Origin: Diadema setosum
Taxonomy: Eukaryota; Echinodermata; Echinoidea; Diadematoida; Diadematidae
Direction: 5' to 3'
DNA length: 64,000 bases
Assembly (NCBI GenBank): GCA_033980235.1
Contig: CM067064.1
Span: 2,096,501 to 2,160,500, forward strand
The number at the start of each line of letters is the position of its first letter. Position 1 is the first letter of the stretch. This document shows positions 21,916 to 32,300 of the stretch, in pieces. Both the position numbers and the translations under genes were made by a program. The notes below the pieces were generated by a model. The model was not told the DNA's origin, did not search any database, and worked only from the letters and a program-made list of their open reading frames with translations.

Positions 21916-22530
21916 TTCAAGCAGGAATGAGAGGCAGTAAAACGATAAAATCTGCACAAAATTAGAAAGAATTTGCAAAAAGGATGCTGCTTTGAGAGAA
22001 AAATAGATAGACACTTTAATCTTTTCAAATATGTATACCAAACCAAGAATCTACTGTAAGCAGACATTGACAAAGCTTTTTTCTTTAAGGAAAAAAAAAC
22101 CCAGCTTTATACTGCAATATTGTATTGATAAATTTTTGGCAATATTGTGTGATAATTCTTGTGGATGGCTGATTAGAGGGGAATAAAGTCTTTTTATTGC
22201 TTCCCTACCTTTCTTCTCTTTCTGGACCATATGGCATCTATGGTCCAATGATTAACAAAGACAGGCAACAGCAGCAAGACAACACTCCACTGCGTAATTC
22301 TTGAGAAAGTCCTCAGGAGCAGGACGAAAGCTTGCCCTCTGCAATTCAAAGTTGGTTGAAGCTCAGTCATTTAATTTATCATCATCCCCAGCCGATGAAA
22401 GTTTTTAGTATGATTACAATATTGATATGATTAGGATTCTAAATAATCGACAACATATCATGAACAAAAGATGGAGAATACAAAATAAGAGAAAGGATGA
22501 AACTACACGGAGATTGTACTTCAAAGACCT
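21916..22530. other. No gene seen
   Basis: AT-rich noncoding DNA. Confidence 0.5.
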
Positions 22531-22695
22531 GGGCTCCATTTCATTAAAAAAAAAAGTTGATATGATAGCAACTCTTGCTGGAATAGTGATTGTCATGGTA
22601 ACGACAAGAATCCGGCTTCCTGATTTGCTGTTGCTATGGGAAGTTGCCATTCCAGCAAGAGTTGCTATCCTTACATATTCTATGAAATGGGGCCC
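22531..22695. repeat. GGGCTCCATTTCAT foldback element, copy 1
   Basis: Ends GGGCTCCATTTCAT and ATGAAATGGGGCCC are inverted. Internally GATAGCAACTCTTGCTGGAA is mirrored by TTCCAGCAAGAGTTGCTATC. Another copy is at 33543-33717. Confidence 0.8.
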
Positions 22696-22710
22696 TGGTT
22701 TATTAACTCC

Positions 22711-22790
22711 GTTGTTGTTGTTATTTTAAAGGTCGAAAGAAGAGAGAGAGAGAAAAAAAAATGGGGCCCTATACTATTAACTCCGCCTCA
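22711..22790. repeat. Short interspersed repeat shared with 35534-35607
   Basis: TTGTTGTTGTTATTT(T/C)AAAG(G/A)TCGAAAGAAGAGAGAGAGAG and ATGGGGCCCTATAC occur at both places in the same order. Confidence 0.65.
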
Positions 22791-22841
22791 AATATATCTG
22801 GCCGCTCCTATTTCCTTGATGCTGTTCTCGTGTTGGTATTA

Positions 22842-23372
22842 CACTGTAAAAACATCGGTGTTAGATTTAACACCACGGGTGTTAAATCTAACACCGATCA
22901 AACTTCAATAAAGGACCACACCCACAGGTGTTGAAAATGCACTATGATGGTGTTGAAAAGTGTTCACCTGACACTTCGTGGTGTTAATTTGACACTGTAC
23001 CTGGTGTTATTTTGACACTGTACTGGTGTTAATTCAAAAATGACACCACATGGTGCTGATTTGATATTTGTTGGTGTTAATATCAATGGTTTAACACACG
23101 TCCAGCTTCAATAAGAGACCACACCAGCTGGTGTTACTTTGGTGTAAATTTATTTTCACATTTTTTCAAAAATCTAGTATTTTAATGTAAAATTCTTGAT
23201 CGTCTTGTTTAAATTAAAAATCAACAAGAAGTGCAGTTACTAAGAAACTCTTCAAAAAACAGTTTAAAATTTGGAAATGACACCCGGAGGTGTTAATTTA
23301 ACACCATAAATGAGCACCGAAAATTTAACACCACCTCGGTGTTCACTATTTAACACCGGACTTTTTGCAGTG
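22842..23372. mobile_element. CACTG-ended element with GGTGTTA repeats
   Basis: 531 bp from CACTGTAAAAACATCGGTGT to GGACTTTTTGCAGTG, an inverted CACTGYAAAAA-type terminus. The interior holds more than ten GGTGTTA/TAACACC words in both orientations, spaced over the element. CACTA/EnSpm-type elements have CACT(A/G) termini and such subterminal repeats. There is no coding sequence, so it is non-autonomous. A short target duplication was not clear. Confidence 0.7.
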
Positions 23373-23661
23373 ACTAGCCACACCCGAAAGCCACAATCAA
23401 TCCCTTCATGACACATGAGGATTCTGTTCGTTCGCGCTCGGTTAAAACTTGTATTCATTATTTTGTTATTATGTAATCTTATTATCATTTTTGATATGCT
23501 AAAATGAAATTTGAGTTATATAAATGCTGACTTGTTTCTTTCGGTCCCTTGTAATGTAGACAGGAAAATAACGCATTGAGTGGCAGAAGACCTTAATAAA
23601 CAGCACTCACTGATCAACTGATTCCCTATTCAGTTGCTACTACACTTCACTTCAACAACAA

Positions 23662-24420
23662 CTACAACTCATGTACTTATGATTTGCTGTGCTTAATGAG
23701 TCCATACCAACGAATATCTACTCTCGCATATTTCCCTTAAAAGCGACTTTATTTCATCGAATCAATTTGTTATCCATATCAAATGCTTGCATACTTGTCT
23801 ATAAATGTATGTAGGCCTAAATTAGAACCATATAAATCATCGGACTTGTTTTCCATAAAGATAGGGGGAATTGACAGGATTGTGAATGGGAAAGCTACAA
23901 CTCATGTACTCATGATTTGCTGTGCTTATAATGAGTCCATACCAACAAATATATACTCTCGCATATTTCCCTTAAAAGTGACTTTATTTCATCGAATCAA
24001 TTTGTTATCCATATTAAATGCTTGCATACTTGTCTATAAATGTATGTAGACCTAAATTAGAACCATAGAAATCATCGGACTTGTTTTCCATAAAGATAGG
24101 GGAAATTGACAGGATTCTGAATGGGAAAGCTACAACTTATGTGCTCATGGTTTGCTTTGCTTAATGAGTCCATACCAACGAAAATCTACTCTCGCATATT
24201 TCCCTTACTTACATACTTGTCTATAAATGAAGAGCTTGCTTCCAAAAGGCGCTAAAATCCATTATTTTCCATGGATTTAGCGCCTTTTGGAAGCAAGCTC
24301 TTCAAATGTACATGTATGTAGGCCTAAATTAGGATCGTAGAAATCATCGGACTTGTTTTCCAGATAGAGGAAGTTCACAGGATTCTGCATAGGAAAAATG
24401 AGGGAGTGAACACAAAGAAA
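23662..24420. repeat. Three tandem copies of a ~235-bp unit
   Basis: CTACAACT(C/T)ATGT begins units at 23662, 23895 and 24130 (spacing 233 and 235 bp). Shared inner blocks include ACTCTCGCATATTTCCCTTA, GTCTATAAATG and ATCATCGGACTTGTTTTCC. The third copy lost about 50 bp and carries the hairpin at 24229-24303. Confidence 0.9.
24229..24303. mobile_element. 75-bp hairpin insertion with target duplication
   Basis: The arms start GAAGAGCTTGCTTCCAAAAG and end in the exact inverse, about 30 bp each with a one-base bulge and a short loop. It interrupts the sequence CTATAAATGTATGTAGG seen intact in the other two tandem units. AAAT(G) occurs on both sides (24225-24229 and 24304-24308), which indicates a 4-5 bp target duplication. 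Confidence 0.85.
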
Positions 24421-24437
24421 CATTCAAATTAGTCAGT

Positions 24438-25440
24438 GCCAACATCAGTGGCGTATCTAGGGGGGGGGGGGGCAAGGGGGGCACGTGCCCCGGGCGCCAC
24501 TCCTTGGGGGAGCAAAAAACGAAAAAAAAAGAGGAAGAAGAAAAAAAAGAAAAAAAAACGAAGAAGAAGAAGAAGAAGAAAAGAAAAATGAAAAGAAGAA
24601 GAAGAAAAGAAGAAGAAGAAGAAGAAAAATCGTCCGGAAGGAGGGAGGGGGGGGGGGGGGGCAGAAAACCAAATCAAACAAGATAAAAACAAAACATGAT
24701 GATGACGCGGACAAAATGACAATGTTTATTGTGTTCACACAAGAATTCCATGTTCTGTAAGCTGAAATACAATCATTTTCGGCTCGCTCGCTCGCCAAAA
24801 TTTACATAAAAAAGAAAGTAAAAACAAAACGTGATGATGACGCGGACAAAATGACAATGTCTATTGTATTCACACATGTCATTTTATATTTAGCAGGAAA
24901 AATAGTTACACGGAGCAGCGACTGCAATTTCATTCGTTCTGAAGCGATCGCCGATTGGATAAAAAGAGGACGCCAACGGTTTCGAACATACGGGGGGGGG
25001 GGGGCCAAAAAATCCAAAAAGATAAGAACAAAACGTAATGATGACGCAAAAATATACAAATTTCGGCTAACTCGCTCGTACTAATTTAGAGTATTTTTTC
25101 AACTACTCAGTTTGTTGGTATAAATCGTTATCTATAAGGTCGTCACTGTATCTTGATTAGAATTGTAAGATTTAACAAGCAAAAAATGACAAGAATTCCA
25201 TGTTTTGTAAGCTGAAATACGAAAAAAATTCGGCTCGCTCGCTGCGCTCGCTCGCCAAAATTTAGCAAAATTCATTACATTTAAATCACCCTCAAAAAGA
25301 CCCCTTTTAAGTGCTGGAAAAAGCATATCATGTGGACTTTGTTTAAAGTCCCTACCGGGATGGGGTTGGGGTTGAACACTTTTTCAGAAATTAGGGGCGC
25401 AATTTTCGCCGTTTTCCCTAGATACGCCACTGGCCAACAT
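24438..25440. mobile_element. hAT-type non-autonomous element with 8-bp target duplication
   Basis: GCCAACAT at 24438-24445 is repeated exactly at 25433-25440. Between them a 987-bp element starts CAGTGGCGTATCTAGGG and ends in the inverse CCCTAGATACGCCACTG. An 8-bp duplication with CAGTGG termini is characteristic of hAT transposons. It has no transposase. The interior has G runs, GAA-rich sequence and internally repeated blocks: GAATTCCATGTT(C/T)TGTAAG at 24743 and 25194, CGGCTCGCTCGCT at 24780 and 25231, and AACAAAACGT(G/A)ATGATGACGC at about 24824 and 25026. Confidence 0.92.
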
Positions 25441-25820
25441 TCCAACAATACTCCCCCTCCTGACCTATTTCCCAGTCGTTTAGAAAATCCACCTACGACG
25501 TCGAAGACGCTTCGGTTCATGGGTCAAAATAATTCATGATATAGCTGGTTTGTTTCAATAAATATGAGAAATGCTGGTTGATGAGATGATAAAACAAAAA
25601 ACAAAAAACTACCCATTGTAAATCGCATTTATAGAAGTGGGTGTGTAAATGCTCTGAGAAAAATAAAAAGTGATTAAAATTTTAATGTTGCCTGGCCAAT
25701 ATGAAATGTCAAACTTCTGTGTAATAGTATACGCCTATATATTTAATCATAATATTAATTTCGATACACTATGTCAAGATTTCGCTCTTGTTGTCACAAG
25801 TGTAGTCCAATCGTATCTTC
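25441..25820. other. No gene seen
   Basis: AT-rich noncoding DNA. Confidence 0.5.
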
Positions 25821-26306
25821 TTTACTTGAATTGAACAAGCTAGATTATTCAATCAGATCAGCTTCTTCCATATATTCATTTAAGAGATTGTTTAAACAAA
25901 ATTGTTATTTGTATAAGTAACACACCAAATTTATTCTGTGTTAGCCAAACATTCCTGCACGATAGCGATTTAATTGATATATCGGCATTCTGGTGAACTC
26001 TTGTTGTGGCATAATCAATATACACTCTATTTCTTATGTTACCTTGCAATGTACAGTTATTATATCTTTGCAAAGTAGATATCTATGTTATCTTCTGTAT
26101 ACGTTTTCCTATTTCATGTACAGTATTATGTACATCAAAATTATTCAGGGTTCCATGGAAGACCACTCCTTATTGGTGAATGGGCCACCCTGACATATAG
26201 ATCAAAGATAAATGAATAGATAGATAAATAGATAAATAAGTAAATAAATATATAAGTAATTGAATAATAGATAGATAGATGAATAAATGAATAAATAAAT
26301 AAATAC
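25821..26306 (+). pseudogene. 3' end of a LINE with tetranucleotide tail
   Basis: A frame ending at 25920 reads SIRSASSIYSFKRLFKQNCY, like the LP-SIR-A-S-SFK-LLK ending of LINE ORF2 proteins. GGTTCCATGGAAGACCACTC and GAATGGGCCACCCTG, 3' UTR-like, lead into an AATA/GATA tail (26205-26306). 5' truncated and decayed. Confidence 0.5.
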
Positions 26307-27987
26307 CTGTTTCTCTTTGACAGGAGACTAAAAACTTCATTTGGTCGTAGACATGACCTCTGGTTACAGTGGCTTATTTTCACCAAAGTAGGAGACTATC
26401 AGCATTGTTAAGGATAACTCGGTCGCATTCTTGAATAGGTGACTGCAGCAGACTCTGCGGAGATGTTGATAGACGTGCCTACAGGAGATTCAATAACTGT
26501 GTGCTATTTCCTGTCGGACAATGTGTGTAGGATCATGCATTGAGCAAATAATTTTGCCTTTAATTTTAGGTCAATCTACATCAATGGGGATGTAATTTCA
26601 GGAAGACTACATTGCCTGACTTATGTGATCTTGTATGAGCCTCACCAAAACTCATTAAAACTAATGCGATAAATCAGTTATTTGTGGACATTTGTAAATG
26701 TTTCAAAAGATCAAAGTTCACTAATATTTACGGTAATGCATTTCTCCTAAACTTGAATATCCACACATATCCAGCTCGAAGATCTACAGAACACAGACCC
26801 ACACCTCGCATTCCTGCAAGTAACCCCGCCAGATAGGCAGTGTGTTTCTCTTTTCTCTGTAAAGACACACTAATAGTATTGTTTTTTTTTTCAGTTTTGG
26901 TAACTCCTAAATTAAGATAAGGTAAGCATGACCACGTCCTATAAAACATCGTACTATCTTTCTTTCCTATTTCTCTCCATAAGCAGAATATTCCGAGGTG
27001 TTCTTCCATGGGTGATAGTTTATGGGTTTACAGACCGCTATAAGAGATAACATTGTTAGCAAACGACAGGACAGTGAAATCAATTCAGTTATGTCAGATC
27101 TTTTCGATAGAATAGGCCTAGAAATTATTTCTTTTTAAGATGGCTAGGAAATGAGCTACCAATGATTGGCAACGTGATTTTAGGAAATCTCAAAATGTGG
27201 TATCCCCTGACACGCTAAAGCTTATAACGATGCCCTATAGTGGCTATGGTTACTGCTGACAATTCAACTCGAAGTATACTTTTTGATATAATGAATTTTT
27301 TTTTAATGCTTGGAGGAAGATTCTAGATCCTCTTCGACTTTGACTGGTCACTTCTAAAAACTACATCACATCCTTAGATTGCTCTTCTGTTCCTTCGATA
27401 CCTATGAAATATTGTTTTCTCGGAGAATGAGCAGAATATCATTATGTCAACTGTTGGGGAATTGTAGAATAAAATTGTGGATGTACTTAAGAAGGAACCT
27501 TGACGTACTTTACAGTTGATTGTATGGCTCATTTTTATTTTCATTTCCAGTTTCAGTAAGTTTTATTTCTCCGCTTGAACATATTAAACAGAAATAAGTA
27601 TAACAATATCTTGGACAACGGCCTCTGAACATTATATTCCTTGTAACATTAAAAAAAAATTAAACTAAAGGAGCGGAACACACGCACGTAGAACAAATAA
27701 TGTGAATCTTTAAAGTATTTTAAATGTCATTTGACCAAAAAGGACAACACAAGGTGGAATGTATAAAGAAGAAAAAAACCAACAACCGAGAATAAGGGAC
27801 CCGAATAGGAAGAGAATAGAGAGAAGGGAGGAGAAGAGAAGACTTTTGACTCATCATTATTCATTGGTGATATCTGGAATGAAATAGCGTTATCATCAAA
27901 CCTTCTTTGTGACTGACGTCTGTTTAGGGAGAGGGTGTGGGTGTGGGTGTGGTGTCGAAGCCATACTTGGGTGGAGTAGGAGTAACG
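26307..27987. other. 1.7 kb without a supported gene
   Basis: AT-rich DNA. A minus-strand segment (26727-26868) follows a CTTTACAG-like acceptor and is open, but ends in a stop with no other support, so it is not called. Confidence 0.45.
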
Positions 27988-28153
27988 CAGTGGCAGATTC
28001 CGGGGGGGGGGGAGGTGCACCTGGCGCGCGCCCCCTCTTTGTTTTGGTTAAAACAAAAGAAATAAAAAATGGGGGGGGGGGGAAGGTTTGCGTGCACCCC
28101 CTTTAATTTTGCAAAGGCTCATCCCCTTCACGGAATTCCTGGATCCGCCCCTG
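27988..28153. repeat. CAGTGGCGGATCCAG foldback element, copy 3
   Basis: Starts CAGTGGCAGATTCCGGGG and ends CTGGATCCGCCCCTG, with the same inner order as 1183-1346. AACG lies next to both ends, a possible short target duplication. Confidence 0.8.
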
Positions 28154-28249
28154 GAACGTGATGGCGTTATGATACTGTGCTATTGACGCAGGGTAGCTTC
28201 TTCAGTGTTGACAGTGTGGTCAAAATGTCTTTACCAATGAAAATCAAAC

Positions 28250-28335
28250 TAAGCAGGATTCGAACCCCAGAATTTCAATTTACTATCATAGACCATGGCC
28301 CATCACTATACCACGCAGTGCTCGCCAGTGGCTAG
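28250..28335 (-). tRNA. tRNA-like sequence (pseudogene or SINE head)
   Basis: On the minus strand, TGGTATAGTGATGGG (28299-28313) resembles a tRNA A box, and GGTTCGAATCC (28257-28267) is a perfect B box about 30-45 bases later. The anticodon arm and acceptor stem do not pair well, so it is not a functional tRNA by eye. It may be the promoter part of a tRNA-derived SINE. Confidence 0.45.
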
Positions 28336-28569
28336 GGGTGGTCCCATTGAACTATTAAAGAGTTTTATGAGTGCGATATATATACAGTCTCGTTTTCTCG
28401 CTTGGAACAGTCTGCTGTAGCATATAAAAAAAATCTTGGTAACTGGTTTCAGGAAATTTTATGGTACGAGAATGAACAATACAATGCTGACTTGTTTCAG
28501 ACATTCAACTTGCCTGATACTCAGATAGACGTCTGAACACCTACACATTATTTAAACTATGCAAAAATA

Positions 28570-28626
28570 TGTGTGTGTGTGTGTGTGTGCGTGTGTGTAT
28601 GTGTGTGCTTTAGATAGAGAGAGAGA
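28570..28626. repeat. (GT)n then (GA)n microsatellite
   Basis: GT repeats 28570-28608 with GC and AT interruptions, then a short GA run. Confidence 0.9.
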
Positions 28627-28967
28627 GTACAAGAGAATATGAAATTTGTGGATGACTGAGTTTTTTGTCATTTTCTCGTTTTTGTCTACATGCACCACTT
28701 CTGTTAAATGCATTAATGAGTTGGCCAACTTGAATGGAGCTCTCGATACATGTTGCAGGTGATTGACCATGATGAAATGAGTACAATTGTATTGTTCTCT
28801 TTTTGTGTGGGATGCTCGATTGGTATGCTTTGGTGCATTTAGCTTTCATCAACAGGATTCCAATCCCCCAAAGTCAACTCCATGTCAAGGTCTCTATTAT
28901 CATTAAGTGATGGCAATTTTTTTCTCCTTTTATGTATTGTCACTAATATAAGAAGAGATAAATACAT
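28627..28967. other. No gene seen
   Basis: Noncoding flank upstream of the large gene. Confidence 0.5.
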
Positions 28968-28973
28968 AGAGAA

Positions 28974-29013
<40 letters not shown>
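28968..29013. repeat. (GA)n microsatellite
   Basis: GA dinucleotides with AAAG interruptions. Confidence 0.9.
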
Positions 29014-29273
29014 GGAAGGGATGGGGGTGGGGGTTATGATTCGGTTCAGATAGACGCTTGATCGTGCATGACGCTTTTATTGAGGTACTATCGAGCAGCG
29101 TCGAGAGCAAGGTGTGGTACCTTGAACTGGTTTTGTAAATCAGAAGCACGAGAACACACGACAGCATCAGACTGCCAACAGTGCTTCCACAGGCCAGTAA
29201 GGCCAAGCCCATTACCTCCTCCTAATTTGAAGTTCATTATCTTTGGAGTTCTGTACTGGAAAGTTTGTCCGCC
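29014..29273 (+). promoter_or_regulatory. Proximal upstream region / 5' UTR of the large EGF-CUB gene
   Basis: Sequence just before the start codon. The composition becomes less AT-rich here. I see no clear TATA box and cannot place the transcription start. The start codon context GCCATGG is a good Kozak match. Confidence 0.35.
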
Positions 29274-29343
29274 ATGGCTAGGTGGCTCCTAATCTTCGCA
29301 GCCCTGTGCTTCATTCATATTACTCAGGTTTTAGCCGTAGGGG
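29274..29343 (+). CDS. Exon 1: signal peptide
   Basis: ATG in the context GCCATGG opens [13 protein letters not shown] followed by [10 protein letters not shown], a typical signal peptide with an early Arg, hydrophobic core and small residues at the cleavage site. It ends in phase 1 at the strong donor GGTGAGT (intron from 29344). No other ATG is a better start. Confidence 0.85.
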
Positions 29344-32300
29344 GTGAGTTATTACTCTTCCTTACTTTACCCCATTCATTTCTCATTACTTGGTCCCGAA
29401 CATGTATTGTGTTTTTCTTTTTACATTGTGTAGGTCTTACCCGATAATCGTCGCAGATTAACGAAGGTTCTGCATAACTGACTTAAAAAGTAGCAATGCA
29501 GAGGTATGAAAGAGCGAAACAATCTTAGTGTACATTATTCACTCTGTATATTCGCACTGTATATGCACATTATATAAACAACAAACTTGTATTTAAAGAA
29601 TGAATTATTAAAATGAATGAAAAAATAAATAACGGCTGAAAAGGGACCTTATTTCTGACCTAGAATTAGAGTTAAATGCTTAGAAAATGCTTTATATGGC
29701 ATCATGGTTTGGGTGTGTTTCTTGTTTTTGTTTTAACAACACTCAACGCATGTTCGACTCGGTCACATAAATTGATTCCGAATTCAAGTTACACTATTAC
29801 AGAAATCCCAAGATATGTGCTTCCCTGAGTAGAGTAACTGGAACGTCACAAAAGAACATGACCAGCCTCAAATTAAGGAACAAGCTAGTTAATCTAAATA
29901 AAATAATGTGTAGATTGAGTGAGTGCAGCAATATCAGTAGAAAGATTAGTGAGTTTAGTAAAAGTTTGACGAAAATTGGATAATCGGATCAAAATTTATT
30001 AAGTTATAAAATGTATAAAGTTTCAATGCCGCCATCCCATGATGAGAACATTACACCAGTTTGTGACATTACTGCAGGGCAACAATATAAAGAAAAAGTT
30101 AACAGAACTCAACATAATTTTATGTTTCTAGCAAAATGAAAGTGCACTTTACTTACCTCTTTTGGAAAGCAGGGGGCACAATACCATCCTTACCATGTGA
30201 CAGTACCAATTCGAGAAAATGCGTACTTATGATTGAAAAAAAAAATGTGGATTTCATTGTGTCAGGAAATATTCACATTAAACTGATGATGGTAAGAATA
30301 GATTTGTTGTCAATAAGCGTAGGACATTGTCCTGTCCCGTTGAGGTAATTCGTATTCCACAAACAGCTTCATGTTTCTACTGTTTATCTTCGAGTTAGGC
30401 TTATTGTACTTTCATTTCAATTCTTGACATCTGAATAAAACATCTCCATTCTACTATGCAGGAAAACAATATGCAAATAACATCCCTGTGCAGTATTTAG
30501 CGGAGTGAGTGTCGCTGTAAAGATTGTGATGTACTTTACAAATCTCGAAGATTTTAAGAAGCTATCAATATCGTTCAATTGAAGCACATGTGGAGAAGAA
30601 CGCAAAAAAAAAAAAAAATACCGACGCGTTGATACGCCCATGGGAAGGTTTTTTTTTTCTTCCAATGAATGTTTGTCATTCAAATTCATATTGTTATGTT
30701 GCTTTTGCTTCATTGGTTTATGATCCAAGGAACGTTCATGGGAGACATTCTCCTTTGCATAAGAGTAATGTACCACGCGCTGGCAGAATAAATAAACATG
30801 CATGGGATTAACACTGTAAACTCCGCTCTTAATTTTGTTGCTATACTATGTGAGTGGTTATTGCAATTAGTGGTACGGAGAGGACTAAATTGGAACCGAT
30901 CTAAAGAGAATATATCTTCTTAAAGGAAACCAAAACCTAAAGAGAAATGTGGATTGAGTGAAAGCAGCAACATTAGTAAAACACATTAGTGAAAGTTTGA
31001 GGAAAATCGGACAATCGATGCAAAAGCTATGAACTTTTAAGGTTTTGGTGTTGGAACCACTGGATAAGGAGACTGCTTGAGTTTATGACATCATGTGTGG
31101 ACAACAATATAAAGAAAATGTAAAGAAAATTCAACATGCTTTCACTTTTCTTGCGTAATAAAAGAGCACTTGACTAACCGCTTCCAGAAAGCAGGGGAAA
31201 TGATTACTACCCTTAGAATGATGACAGTTAAAAGTTGATGGAATGTGTAATTTTCATGAAAAATGAATTTCTGTGGAATTTTCTTTATATTTTCTTCATA
31301 TTGCTGTCCACAAATGACGCTATGAACTATAGTCTCCTTACCCAGTGATTGCAACACCAAAACTTTGGAAATTCATAACTTTTGCATCGATTGTCTGATT
31401 TTTCTCAAACTTTCACTGATGTGTGTAACTAATGTTGCTGCTTTCACTCAATCCACATTGCTCTTTGAGTTTTGGTTACTTTTAACACATGTCGATTCAG
31501 GTCTTCTCACTGTCGTCATGGTAGTAGTGGAAACTTGCTACATGTTCGGAGAGATGCCAGTCCACTCATTGTCACATTCGTATTGCCATTAAGATGAGGA
31601 ACATAACACTGTCAGTTAAAGATGTCCTGATTATAATTCACGTATTTGCAACTTCACGACGATTACTGAAATCCTCTCTGTGCAACTCGTATGATATGCT
31701 ATCTCTTTAATCAGCTAAGCTGCAAATAATCAAGAGCATAAAACACCACTGTTTTATCCAAAACATGTAAAAGGAATGTATTGTACGCGTCTTGAAAAGC
31801 TTGCTTTGGCTAGCAGTCAATTTTCATATTGGATACAATATTCTATCCATCACTTGGAAAGCAGCCGATGGCTTTGCTCCCTCGTGTATTGAAGATCTTA
31901 TTGTGCTGAGTGTTAGCGTCTGATCTCCTGAAATTTTATGTAACTTCGAGAACCAAGTCATCGTTTGGAGATGGGGCCTTCTCAGCGGTTGCACCATGTT
32001 TGTGGAATTAGTATGTCTGTCCCTGTAGGCCTATCCGTTTTTGTAAACATTCTCTCAAATCACATTCTTTCAAAGCTAACCTAGAAACTGCCGTTTTCAC
32101 AAAAGCATGTAACACAAAGCCTACAAAAGTTTATAATGTTCGCAGATTTTACATGTTTGTATATTTTCATAAAACGCATAATCACACATTTTAGCAGATT
32201 GCATTTCTTCTCCAACTCCACAATGTGCCTCGAAATAGAATTACAGGCTAACTCTCTGTGAAAAAAAGAAAAAAACTCCCCAGCACCATGATGTGCACAT

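Noticed and set aside
24485..24798. Lys/Glu-rich and Phe/Ser-rich open frames on both strands
   Set aside because: They translate the GAA-rich interior of the hAT element.
26727..26868. Minus-strand open segment after a CTTTACAG acceptor-like site
   Set aside because: All three frames give short, unrelated peptides to nearby stops; no independent support.
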